Below the pieces are notes generated by a model, which was not told the origin of the DNA, did not search any database, and saw only the letters and a list, made by a program, of their open reading frames with translations. Below are positions 23,519 to 31,580 of a stretch of DNA of 55,727 bases, in pieces (position 1 is the first letter of the stretch; every line of letters starts with the position of its first letter). Source of the stretch: Clostridia bacterium. GTDB lineage: Bacteria; Bacillota; Clostridia; Oscillospirales; CAG-272. Location: positions 1-55,727 of the forward strand of contig JAGBYM010000095.1 of assembly GCA_017628755.1 (NCBI GenBank), in the 5' to 3' direction. Position numbers and translations under genes: made by a program.

Positions 23519-24643
23519 TCAGATGCCGGTCTCGGGAGCGGTCTGATCGCCGAAATAGATTCTCTCCTCTGTCTGGGAGTCAAAGATGAATACCTTATGA
23601 GGCTTGAGGTTGAACTTTACGTTCTGCGCGGTTGCGGATACCTTATAATCGGCATCAACAATGGAACGGATGGTGGGAGTGAGCATAGCCTCATTCTTGG
23701 AAACGATGCTTACGTCGCGTCCCATAACTTCGATAGAGGAAAGCTCGCAGGTCATAGCGCCGTTCTCATCGGGAATGAAGCCCTCGGGTCTGATTGCGGC
23801 GAATACGTCGCGGTCAGCCACACCGGGAACGTCGAGAACAGCCTCGCCGTTAATGTAAAGCTTGCCACCCTTAACGTTTGCCTTGAATACGTTTACGGGA
23901 GGAGTTCCAAGGAACTTTGCAACAAAGAGGTTTACGGGGTTATCGTAAACGGTCTGGGGCTTGCCAATCTGCTGAACAACGCCGAGCTTCATAACTACGA
24001 TAACGTCGGAAATGGACATTGCCTCTTCCTGGTCGTGGGTTACGAAGATGGTGGTGATACCGGTCTCGCGCTGAATGCGGCGGATCTCCTCACGGGTCTG
24101 GAGACGCAGACGCGCGTCAAGGTTCGAAAGCGGCTCGTCAAGGAGAAGCACGCGGGGCATCTTTACAAGTGCGCGCGCGATGGCAACTCTCTGCTGCTGA
24201 CCGCCCGAAAGCTCGCTCGGCTTACGGTCCATGAGATTATCAATCTGTACGAGTCTTGCCGCCTCGAGTGCACGCTCGAGCATGGTGTTCTTGTCAAGCT
24301 TATCAGCGCCCTTCAGGTTCTGAAGGGGGAAGAGGATGTTCTGCTTAACAGTCATGTGAGGATAGAGAGCATAGTTCTGGAATACCAAACCAACGCCTCT
24401 GTTTTCGGGGGAAAGGGAGGTAACGTCGTCTTCACCGAAGAAGATCTGTCCGCCGGTGGGCTTCTGAAGTCCGCTTATCATGTAAAGAGTGGTACTCTTA
24501 CCGCAACCGGAGGGGCCGAGAAGACCGACAAGCTTACCGTCGGGGATGGTGAAGGTGAGATCGCTTACTGCAACGACCTCTTCATTGGACTTTTTGTTTC
24601 GACTCGGGAAAACCTTAGTCAGATTCTGCAAAACGATTTTCAT
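23519..24643 (-). CDS. ugpC: ABC transporter ATP-binding protein (UgpC/MsmK/MalK type)
   Basis: 374 residues. Walker A GPSGCGKST (43-51), signature LSGGQQQRVAIAR near 144, Walker B VLLLDEP followed by the D-loop SNLDA, and H-loop VTHDQEEAM. A C-terminal TOBE-like regulatory region (about 240-374) is typical of the MalK group and can bind regulators. It powers import through the two permeases downstream. The order here, ATPase-permease-permease-binding protein, is often seen in Clostridia, though many sugar importers there lack their own ATPase. AAGGA is 12 nt before ATG 24643. The RDD gene ends 47 bp upstream with no terminator between, so it may share the transcript. Confidence 0.93.
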   Translation of the reverse strand: MKIVLQNLTKVFPSRNKKSNEEVVAVSDLTFTIPDGKLVGLLGPSGCGKSTTLYMISGLQKPTGGQIFFGEDDVTSLSPENRGVGLVFQNYALYPHMTVKQNILFPLQNLKGADKLDKNTMLERALEAARLVQIDNLMDRKPSELSGGQQQRVAIARALVKMPRVLLLDEPLSNLDARLRLQTREEIRRIQRETGITTIFVTHDQEEAMSISDVIVVMKLGVVQQIGKPQTVYDNPVNLFVAKFLGTPPVNVFKANVKGGKLYINGEAVLDVPGVADRDVFAAIRPEGFIPDENGAMTCELSSIEVMGRDVSIVSKNEAMLTPTIRSIVDADYKVSATAQNVKFNLKPHKVFIFDSQTEERIYFGDQTAPETGI

Positions 24644-24689
24644 GATCTTGTAGCATCCTTTTTTATATTTGCATTAAAATTTTTCAGAT

Positions 24690-25457
24690 TCACGGGATAT
24701 AGCTGTCTTTTGCGGCATTTTCCGCGTGGAGTTTATTTTTATAAGCGAGAAGTTCTTCCGCGCTTTCAAAAATCATCTGTGAGTGAATGTCAACGGCAAC
24801 TGTTGCCGCCATCATATCGTGAATAGCCGAATTGGTTTTCGAGGTTGTGATAAGCGCGATCTGCAATACCGCCATACCGACGAGTATCACAGTACCCGTC
24901 ATACCGAGGCTTCCGAAGATTATCATTATCATAATGTAAGCCGGAACCATCGTTTCGACGGTGCATTTTCCGAGAACGGTACGGACAAAGAGCATGAGAT
25001 TGGTTATCCTTACTCCATCCTGTCTCATCAAAGCGATACCGAATACCTTCTTGCCGACGGTCTGACCGTTCTTAAGTATTATCGGAACTATAAATTCGAG
25101 CAAAAGATAGCCGACAAGGATAGATACCGAAGCTATGACGAGAGCAAGGTTGACCGACATATTGTAAGCCTCAATGGCTTCCTCGTTTTCGTTCATCAGA
25201 CGGTTGACGTCCTCGTAAAGCTTCTGCTCTTCCCCGCTGAGGGCGGCAAACTCCTCCTGCGAGATATCAAAGTCGATACCGTATTCTGCTTCATAATCGG
25301 CATAAATATTTTCGAGCTTTTCGACGTATGCGTCATAGCCGAGCATAGCTGAAAGACCGAAAGCGGCGCCGGTTATCACAATCAGTAAAAGTATCACATC
25401 GAGTAAATAAGCCGAGATGCGTTTGAGCATCGGGGCTTTTTGCAAATCGTATATCAT
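24690..25457 (-). CDS. RDD family membrane protein
   Basis: 255 residues from ATG 25457, chosen for the AGAGGA 5 nt upstream; the frame extends to 25499 without one. Membrane helices lie at about 14-37, 105-130 and 165-205. RISAYLLD near the first helix gives the conserved Arg-Asp of the RDD family, and SAIHDMMAAT supplies the late conserved Asp. Some RDD proteins have been linked to cation/proton exchange, but most have no known role. An acidic, probably coiled segment (about 55-100) sits between the first and second helices. Promoter at 25505-25533. It may be the first gene of the ABC/nuclease operon. Confidence 0.82.
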   Translation of the reverse strand: MIYDLQKAPMLKRISAYLLDVILLLIVITGAAFGLSAMLGYDAYVEKLENIYADYEAEYGIDFDISQEEFAALSGEEQKLYEDVNRLMNENEEAIEAYNMSVNLALVIASVSILVGYLLLEFIVPIILKNGQTVGKKVFGIALMRQDGVRITNLMLFVRTVLGKCTVETMVPAYIMIMIIFGSLGMTGTVILVGMAVLQIALITTSKTNSAIHDMMAATVAVDIHSQMIFESAEELLAYKNKLHAENAAKDSYIP

Positions 25458-25504
25458 TGTTATCCTCTCGATCAGGGCAATAAGCCCACATAAAACCATT
25501 ATAT

Positions 25505-25533
25505 ATTATAATATATTTATAGACAAAAATCAA
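25505..25533 (-). promoter_or_regulatory. Promoter upstream of the RDD gene, possibly for the whole ABC operon
   Basis: Minus strand TTGATT (25528-25533), 17 bp and TATAAT (25505-25510). No other promoter was seen before the ATPase gene. Confidence 0.75.
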
Positions 25534-25582
25534 CACATTTCACACATTATTAATATTTTTTATACCGATATTCCATTCTTAC

Positions 25583-25611
25583 TTGAAAAAGCGATGGAAC
25601 TGTGATATAAT
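25583..25611 (+). promoter_or_regulatory. Promoter for the FAD oxidoreductase operon
   Basis: TTGAAA (25583-25588), 17 bp and TATAAT (25606-25611). It is divergent from the RDD promoter. Confidence 0.8.
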
Positions 25612-25641
25612 GTAATAAAATTTCGAAAAGGACAGATATTC

Positions 25642-27033
25642 ATGTCAGAATTTACATACAGCAAGAAGATTCCCGAGGCTTTCGAAAGCGATATCGCCGT
25701 CATCGGAGGCGGTCCTGCCGGACTTTGCGCCGCGGTTGCGGCGGCAAGAGAAGGCGCGCGCGTCATTCTCATAGAAAAGAACGCCTTCTGCGGCGGAATG
25801 GCAACTGCGGGAATGGTCGCGCCCTTCATGACCTGCTATGACAGCGGCGGAAACAAGATGCTCATCCGCGGTCTTTTCGAAGAGCTTGTCGAGCGCCTGA
25901 TCGCGGTCGGCGGTGCCATCCATCCCTCCAAGGTCGAATCAAAAACTGCGTTCACATCATATATCGACAAAGGACACGTACACGTCACTCCCTTCAAGGC
26001 AGAAGCACTCAAAATCGTAGCAGACGAGATGCTCCGCGAGGCTGGGGTAAAAATACTTTATCACACCCAACTTGTTGACGCAGAGACAGAAGGAGATAAA
26101 GTCACCCGCCTGATCGTGGCAATGAAGGAAGGGCTCGCATCTGTCCGCGCCAAAGCCTTTATCGACTGCACGGGCGACGGCGATCTTGCCGCCGCGGCAG
26201 GTGCCGCATACAGCGTCGGCAACGCACAGGGCAAGATGCAGCCGGCAACGATGTTCTTCACCGTCGGCGGTGTTGACACCAAAAAGGTTGACGCCGATAT
26301 CGAAAAGAACTGGGATAATTTTTACCGCAAGGACGGCGTAAACTACCGCTCGCTCCATTGGTGGGTCGCAAAAGCAAAGGAAGCGGGCGACTGGACGCTT
26401 GACCGCGTTTCGATCGGTCTTTTCAGAGGCGTTGAGGAGGATGAATTCAGCATCAACACCTCTCGCGTCATGCACATCGACGGCACGAAATCCGAAAGTC
26501 TTACAGAAGGCGAGATCGAAGGACGCAAGCAGGTACGCGAGATCTTCGCATTCCTCAAAAAATACGTTCCCGGATTTGAAAATTCGAGACTGATTCTCTC
26601 GGGTTCCACCATCGGTATCCGCGAAACAAGGCATATCGAGGGCATCAGAACTCTGACCACCGATTCGATCCTCAACTGCGAAGTCCCCGAGGATTCGATC
26701 CTTCTGGCGGCAAATTCGGTTGACGTGCACGGCAAATACGGCCCCAAGAGCAACGAATATATCACCATACCCGAGGGCAAATGCTACGGTATTCCCTACG
26801 GTACAATGATTCCGCCCGCGTTTTCCAATCTCGCTGTGGCGGGCAGATGCATATCCGCCGACTGCGAAGCCGCGGGTGCGATACGTGTAATGCCTCCCTG
26901 CATGGGAATCGGTCAGGCTGCTGGCACGGCTGCCGCAATGGCACTTGCCGAGAACGTCGACCTTCGCCAACTCAACGTAAACCGTCTGCGTAAAAAACTC
27001 ACGGCGAACGGCGTTATGCTTGAAAACGAATAA
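25642..27033 (+). CDS. FAD-dependent oxidoreductase (FAD_oxidored family)
   Basis: 463 residues, cytoplasmic. The dinucleotide-binding motif IGGGPAGLCAAVAA (21-34) and the acidic strand end VILIEK bind FAD. GTGDGDLAAAAGA-type (here CTGDGDLAAAAGA) and GRCISADCEAAGAIRVMPPCMGIGQAAGTAAAMA at the C-terminus are hallmarks of the FAD_oxidored family found in many carbohydrate-degrading bacteria. Their substrates are mostly unknown. AAAAGGA precedes ATG 25642. The next gene starts 24 bp later on the same transcript. It is divergent from the RDD/ABC operon, so the two could be co-regulated. Confidence 0.88.
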   Translation: MSEFTYSKKIPEAFESDIAVIGGGPAGLCAAVAAAREGARVILIEKNAFCGGMATAGMVAPFMTCYDSGGNKMLIRGLFEELVERLIAVGGAIHPSKVESKTAFTSYIDKGHVHVTPFKAEALKIVADEMLREAGVKILYHTQLVDAETEGDKVTRLIVAMKEGLASVRAKAFIDCTGDGDLAAAAGAAYSVGNAQGKMQPATMFFTVGGVDTKKVDADIEKNWDNFYRKDGVNYRSLHWWVAKAKEAGDWTLDRVSIGLFRGVEEDEFSINTSRVMHIDGTKSESLTEGEIEGRKQVREIFAFLKKYVPGFENSRLILSGSTIGIRETRHIEGIRTLTTDSILNCEVPEDSILLAANSVDVHGKYGPKSNEYITIPEGKCYGIPYGTMIPPAFSNLAVAGRCISADCEAAGAIRVMPPCMGIGQAAGTAAAMALAENVDLRQLNVNRLRKKLTANGVMLENE

Positions 27034-27057
27034 ATATTAAAGTTAAAGGAGAACACA

Positions 27058-27972
27058 ATGAGCAGCCAGAACGGTTTTCTCAGATTTCTTTCCGCTATCC
27101 TTTCTCTGATTCTTGCCTTTCTGCTTATAGCCGCGATACCTCTTTGGATCATCGACTTTATGCTTTCGGAAGACAGCATTGAGACCGCGGCAGATTATAT
27201 TTTTGACAGTCTCGGTGACGTCAGCGACCTCGGCGTCAATACGAAAAAAGGAAGCAAAACTATAGCGGATGTGCTCCTTTGGTCAATAAAGGGTTGTGGC
27301 GGCGACGAATTCATTACGGAAAAGCAGATAAGCGACTCTCTCGTCCCCGAATTTTTAAAAACAATTACGTTGGACATTATCGAAGATTTCCGCAACGGAT
27401 CGGATATTGCAATCGACGCGGAAGATATTTATGAATTTCTTGAGAGAAACGGCGAAACGGTTTCGGACCTTGCCGCGGACTCGGGATATATCTACGAATT
27501 AAATATCAAATATAACGAGGAACTGATCCTCTATAACGTAAAAGAACTCATTGGCAAAAACGGGATCACACCGAACGATCTGCTTGAAGACGGAGAGTTC
27601 AAGGATAACATCGAATTATATCTTGCATATGCTCGTACGGCGCTTTCCAAGACAACGGTTTATATCACATACGGCGTAATCGGAGTGATTGTTTGTCTTC
27701 TCTTCACTGTTAACCTCGGCTATTTCAGAAAATTCCTTTCTTCCTGCGGAAAGCCCGCGTTCACTGTCGGACTTGTATATTTTCTCGCCGCGCTTGCGAT
27801 GCAATATCTGCGTTCAACGATAAATCCGTCCTCTGACAGATTCTCATCAGCCGTTGATTTTATGATCGGATATGCCGCCGCAGGCATTATGGACGTTTCC
27901 GCGGCAGTTCTTATCGCGGGACTTGTACTACTTATTCTTTCCGTAATTGCACGCAAAAAACAAGATCAATAA
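27058..27972 (+). CDS. Hypothetical membrane protein with a large extracytoplasmic domain
   Basis: 304 residues. A first membrane helix at about 10-35 is followed by a ~165-residue, mostly helical acidic domain rich in Asp/Glu/Ile, and then three helices near 200-225, 233-250 and 268-298. AAAGGAGA precedes ATG 27058. It is in an operon with the FAD oxidoreductase. A helical domain held between one N-terminal and several C-terminal helices does not match a family I can name, and no catalytic motif is visible. Function unknown. Confidence 0.72.
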   Translation: MSSQNGFLRFLSAILSLILAFLLIAAIPLWIIDFMLSEDSIETAADYIFDSLGDVSDLGVNTKKGSKTIADVLLWSIKGCGGDEFITEKQISDSLVPEFLKTITLDIIEDFRNGSDIAIDAEDIYEFLERNGETVSDLAADSGYIYELNIKYNEELILYNVKELIGKNGITPNDLLEDGEFKDNIELYLAYARTALSKTTVYITYGVIGVIVCLLFTVNLGYFRKFLSSCGKPAFTVGLVYFLAALAMQYLRSTINPSSDRFSSAVDFMIGYAAAGIMDVSAAVLIAGLVLLILSVIARKKQDQ

Positions 27973-27975
27973 AAG

Positions 27976-28011
27976 AAAAGAGACTGATAAAAATCAGTCT
28001 CTTTTGCTTTT
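27976..28011. terminator. Bidirectional terminator between converging genes
   Basis: 13-bp stem AAAAGAGACTGAT / ATCAGTCTCTTTT with a 4-nt A loop; T-rich tails occur on both strands. Confidence 0.9.
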
Positions 28012-29959
28012 AACCCGCAAATCCCTGAAGATTGATATCTTCCGCTCCGGGGCGGTTTGCCGAAAGCCACGCGTGCCAGAGCTTGGCAAATTCCTCAGAC
28101 GCGCTTTTGTCACCCTTTTCGGAAAGGATCTCGGAAACGAATTTGAAGGTATTGCCGGTGTTATAGAAGATGCAGGGCACGTCCTCGCCGTTATCGGCGT
28201 AGGTCAGATTGCCCGAGTTATATCTGTCCTTGACCTGAGAATCATTGCCGTCAATTGCTTCGCTGGTCTCCGCCATAACGAAAAGCACATCAACATCGGG
28301 ATCAAGTCCGCTGTAGGTCGAGGAAGGAAGACCGCAAACCGTGATATCTACGCCAAGGTAAGCAAGGTTTTCAGCCGCAGTGCCGTAAGGAACGGTGCCG
28401 ATATACTTACCCACCGAATCCTTCGCGTGGAAGGCAACGAGCGCGCGGTCGAGAAGCTTATCAAAGGAATACTTTGTCTCCTTTGCATTCTCACCTTCGC
28501 CTTCGGTACTGATAACTGTGTGGCGGTTGTTCCATTCGTCATATGCGCCAAGTACCTCGCGGGGATGGCCCTTCAGAATGATATCGTATTCCTCACCGTA
28601 AAGAAGATATGCGAATTTGAGCGTGTAAATATAGTTGATATAAAGATTGAAGCACTCGGATTTGATCTCGGCAATTACGTCCGCGGGCGCACCCTCGGGG
28701 TAATTCACGGGATCGTTGATCGCGGAAAGTAATACGTTATAATCCTCCGCAGACGGGAAAAGAATAGAATTTTTATACTTCGCATCAAGCGCGGAGTAGC
28801 TTGCGGGGATCGCCTCGCCCTTTTCAAGACCGCCGATGCCGTACTTTTCGTCCGACGCGAATTTAGGATAATACGCATGGCGCGCGCCAATATAAACGAG
28901 CTTGTCCTTGGGCGCATAATCGTCCGCACGCACGGTTCTTGTGAGCGCGGCGTAGGTCTCCGCGTAATAATCGCCGTACATAAGGGTCAGATAATCTTGC
29001 TTCTGCGTCTCGTCAAGCTTCGAGATCGCCGCCGAGATCGTACGGAATCTGAGGTTTGCAAGCATAAGAGTGGTATTTTCAAATCCGGGAACACCGAAGA
29101 TTCCGGGAAGCTTGCTGTCCTCCGCCTCGGCAAGAATGCCGTCAAAATTGTTCTTGTCCTGAAGCCAGTAGGTGAAGTTCGGGAGCACAGACAGCGCAAG
29201 CGCATACTTGATATCGTACTTGAGAGTAGCGTCCGAGTTTTTGTTATCCTGCTTTGCCATGACCATGGTGAAATTCATGCCCGCCTCGTTGAGGACCTTC
29301 ATAAATTCGTCAAGAGGCGCGTCACCGTTTGCATCCGCGGTCTTATCTTCAACAAAGGTCTCGCGGATGGTCTTGTAGGAACCGCTTCCGTCCTCGCACA
29401 TATAAACGTGGAAGTCTTCAAGCGGAATACCCGCATTGGCGCAAAGCGCGGCGGCGCGGAGGGCGGTGCCGTCCTGCGCATAAATATAAAAGAAGCTGTT
29501 TTCCTCTGCGGCGCGGAGCTCGCGGAGTTTTTCGGTCATCGCATTGAACTCTGTTCCCGTAAAGCCGTTCGAGAGGTTGTTTGCGGGATCAAAGCCCGCG
29601 TTGTGAAAGTTTTCGATCTTCTCGATACCGCTGTAGGTCTTGCCGCGCTCGATAAGGGCGTAGGTCTCGTAACCACTTGCGAGCGAATCGAGAGCCGCGA
29701 GAACGGGCGGAACGGTTGCAAGCGAGAAAATGATGTTGTAAATCTTCGCGCCCTCCTCGGGAGCGGTGACAACGCCCTTCTGCTCAGCATCGGGAAGGAA
29801 GGTCTCCTCGGAAACGTATTCGGTTGTGTTCTCCGCAGTACTTGTCTCACCGAGCGATGAGCTTTCCTCTTGCTTTCCACCGTAGCTGCAGGCAAAAAAT
29901 ATCGGTAAAACCGTTGTCAGCACTAATAAAAGTGCCGCTATTTTAAATGTTAATTTCAT
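28010..29959 (-). CDS. Lipoprotein resembling GT80 (PM0188-type) sialyltransferases
   Basis: 649 residues from ATG 29959, chosen for AGGAG 8 nt upstream; the frame extends to 30010 without one. Lipobox FFAC (Cys24), then an acidic Ser/Thr linker. The body carries the ordered hallmarks of GT80 enzymes: the [D/E][D/E]G motif in VYMCEDGSGSY (E189-G191), LDETQKQDYLTLM (PmST1 has LTPEQQAFYLTLV), the HP motif in EEYDIILKGHPRE (H465; PmST1 has DHYKIYFKGHPRG) and a paired serine in CGLPSSTYS (S546-S547; PmST1 has ASSLYFS). GT80 enzymes transfer sialic acid from CMP-Neu5Ac to galactosides. Photobacterium GT80 enzymes also carry lipoprotein-type signals. Activity, donor and acceptor are not established here. 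Own promoter at 30001-30029. Confidence 0.72.
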   Translation of the reverse strand: MKLTFKIAALLLVLTTVLPIFFACSYGGKQEESSSLGETSTAENTTEYVSEETFLPDAEQKGVVTAPEEGAKIYNIIFSLATVPPVLAALDSLASGYETYALIERGKTYSGIEKIENFHNAGFDPANNLSNGFTGTEFNAMTEKLRELRAAEENSFFYIYAQDGTALRAAALCANAGIPLEDFHVYMCEDGSGSYKTIRETFVEDKTADANGDAPLDEFMKVLNEAGMNFTMVMAKQDNKNSDATLKYDIKYALALSVLPNFTYWLQDKNNFDGILAEAEDSKLPGIFGVPGFENTTLMLANLRFRTISAAISKLDETQKQDYLTLMYGDYYAETYAALTRTVRADDYAPKDKLVYIGARHAYYPKFASDEKYGIGGLEKGEAIPASYSALDAKYKNSILFPSAEDYNVLLSAINDPVNYPEGAPADVIAEIKSECFNLYINYIYTLKFAYLLYGEEYDIILKGHPREVLGAYDEWNNRHTVISTEGEGENAKETKYSFDKLLDRALVAFHAKDSVGKYIGTVPYGTAAENLAYLGVDITVCGLPSSTYSGLDPDVDVLFVMAETSEAIDGNDSQVKDRYNSGNLTYADNGEDVPCIFYNTGNTFKFVSEILSEKGDKSASEEFAKLWHAWLSANRPGAEDINLQGFAG

Positions 29960-30000
29960 AATTACTCCTGTTTTTTGTGTTCTTCTCAAAAGACCGTGAT

Positions 30001-30029
30001 AGTATACCACAAAGACCCATCGCGGTCAA
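30001..30029 (-). promoter_or_regulatory. Sigma-A promoter for the GT80-like gene
   Basis: Minus strand TTGACC (30024-30029), 17 bp and TATACT (30001-30006). Between this and the divergent aro promoter (30030-30135) nothing further was recognised. Confidence 0.8.
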
Positions 30030-30135
30030 CACTTTGCACTCAAAGTTTTAGAATTAGGACGAAATTGGTTAAAGATTGTATAAAAATCCTTAAAAATGTT
30101 GGATTTTTCCGCCACACGTGCGCCAAAAGTTTTTA

Positions 30136-30164
30136 TTGACACATTTATATTATTATGATATAAT
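30136..30164 (+). promoter_or_regulatory. Sigma-A promoter for the shikimate operon
   Basis: TTGACA (30136-30141), 17 bp and TATAAT (30159-30164). A ~95-nt leader follows, without an obvious attenuator or riboswitch. Confidence 0.85.
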
Positions 30165-30260
30165 AATAATGAATAAGTATGTTTACAAAGTATGACGGTT
30201 TTATGCCATAACCCGAACTGTACCCGTAATTTCAATGCTTGTAACTTTGCGGAGGTAAAA

Positions 30261-31577
30261 ATGTCCGAAGAAAAAAAGACTCTGCTCGATGAAGCCAGAG
30301 AAACAATAAACCGCGTTGACCGCGAAATGGCTCATCTTTTCGAGGAAAGGATGGATGCCGTCCGCAAGGTTGCCGAATACAAGATCGCGCACGGTCTGCA
30401 GGTTCTCGACGCGGAGCGCGAAAAGCAGGTCATCGAGCGTAATTCGGCTCTTATCGAGGACGAGGCGCTTCGAGCATACTATATCGAATTTCTGAAAAAC
30501 AATATGGCAGTTTCGCGCCGTTTTCAGCATAACATTATGCCGAATGAACATAACGTCATCCCCGTAAGACTTGGCAATGACAGCTATGATATAACCGTAT
30601 GCCGCGGCGCGATCGACCTTGCGGCTGAAAAGATAATGAAAAAGGACAGAAAGGTCTGCGTTGTCACTGACAGCGGAGTGCCGAAAGAATATTCGGACAA
30701 GCTTCTCACCGCCCTCGGCGATGGTGCGATACTGCACGTGATCCCCGCGGGCGAGGAAAACAAGACCTTTGAGAGCCTTCTCGGCGTTCTCCGCGAGATG
30801 CTTGACGCGGGATTCGCAAGGACCGATGCGGTCGTTGCCCTCGGAGGAGGAGTTGTCGGCGACCTTGCGGGATTCGCCGCGGCGACCTACATGAGAGGAA
30901 TTGATTTTTACAATATTCCCACCACTCTTCTGGCGCAGGTCGATTCATCGGTCGGCGGCAAAACCGCAGTCGATCTCGACGGCTACAAAAACATGATCGG
31001 CGCATTCCATCAGCCCCGCGCGGTCTTTATCGACCCCGATCTTCTCGCAACGCTCCCCCTCCGCCATATCAGCGCGGGTCTTTGCGAGGCACTCAAGATG
31101 GGAGCAACGTCCGATCCCGTCCTATTCGAACTTTTTGAAAAGGGTAACGTCCTCGCCTCTCCCAAACTGATCGAAGAAATAATCGTCCGCGCGGTCAAGG
31201 CAAAGCGCGACGTTGTTGAGATCGACGAGCGCGAGGGCGGTCTGCGTAAGGTTCTCAACTTCGGACACACGCTCGGACACGCCATCGAAAGCGTCTCCGG
31301 ACTTTCTCTTCTGCACGGCGAATGCGTCGCGCTCGGAATGATCCCGATGTGCGAGAATGAAGAATTTAAAAAACGCCTCGCAAAGGCTCTGTCAAACATC
31401 GGACTGAGCACCGATATTACAAAATATTCCGCGAACAAAAAGGCAATACTTGAAGCGCTGACTCATGACAAAAAGAGCGCGGCGGGCGGTAAGATATCTG
31501 CGGTTCTGCTCCGCGATATCGGTGAATTTGAATTTATTTCGCTCACTCCCGAAGAAATTATTGAAAGATTGGTTTAA
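30261..31577 (+). CDS. aroB: Chorismate mutase / 3-dehydroquinate synthase fusion
   Basis: 438 residues from ATG 30261, which has GGAGG 5 nt upstream; the frame extends to 30192 without one. Residues ~1-85 form an AroQ-type helical chorismate mutase domain (LLDEARETINRVDREMAHLFEERM, RKVAEYK, then a C-terminal NNMAVSRRFQ helix). About 95-438 is 3-dehydroquinate synthase: ALGGGVVGDLAGFAAATYMRG and LLAQVDSSVGGKT for NAD and substrate, and metal ligands in LCEALKMG, NFGHTLGHA and LLHGECVALG. One polypeptide therefore joins the second pathway step to the first reaction after chorismate on the Phe/Tyr branch. First gene of the operon. Confidence 0.92.
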   Translation: MSEEKKTLLDEARETINRVDREMAHLFEERMDAVRKVAEYKIAHGLQVLDAEREKQVIERNSALIEDEALRAYYIEFLKNNMAVSRRFQHNIMPNEHNVIPVRLGNDSYDITVCRGAIDLAAEKIMKKDRKVCVVTDSGVPKEYSDKLLTALGDGAILHVIPAGEENKTFESLLGVLREMLDAGFARTDAVVALGGGVVGDLAGFAAATYMRGIDFYNIPTTLLAQVDSSVGGKTAVDLDGYKNMIGAFHQPRAVFIDPDLLATLPLRHISAGLCEALKMGATSDPVLFELFEKGNVLASPKLIEEIIVRAVKAKRDVVEIDEREGGLRKVLNFGHTLGHAIESVSGLSLLHGECVALGMIPMCENEEFKKRLAKALSNIGLSTDITKYSANKKAILEALTHDKKSAAGGKISAVLLRDIGEFEFISLTPEEIIERLV

Positions 31578-31580
31578 AAA

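Noticed and set aside
28010-29959. Reading this protein as another ABC solute-binding lipoprotein
   Set aside because: Length, the EDG, KGHP and PSS motifs and the lack of binding-protein hallmarks fit a GT80-type fold better.
30165-30260. Leader peptide or riboswitch ahead of the shikimate operon
   Set aside because: No run of aromatic codons and no terminator/antiterminator pair could be seen.
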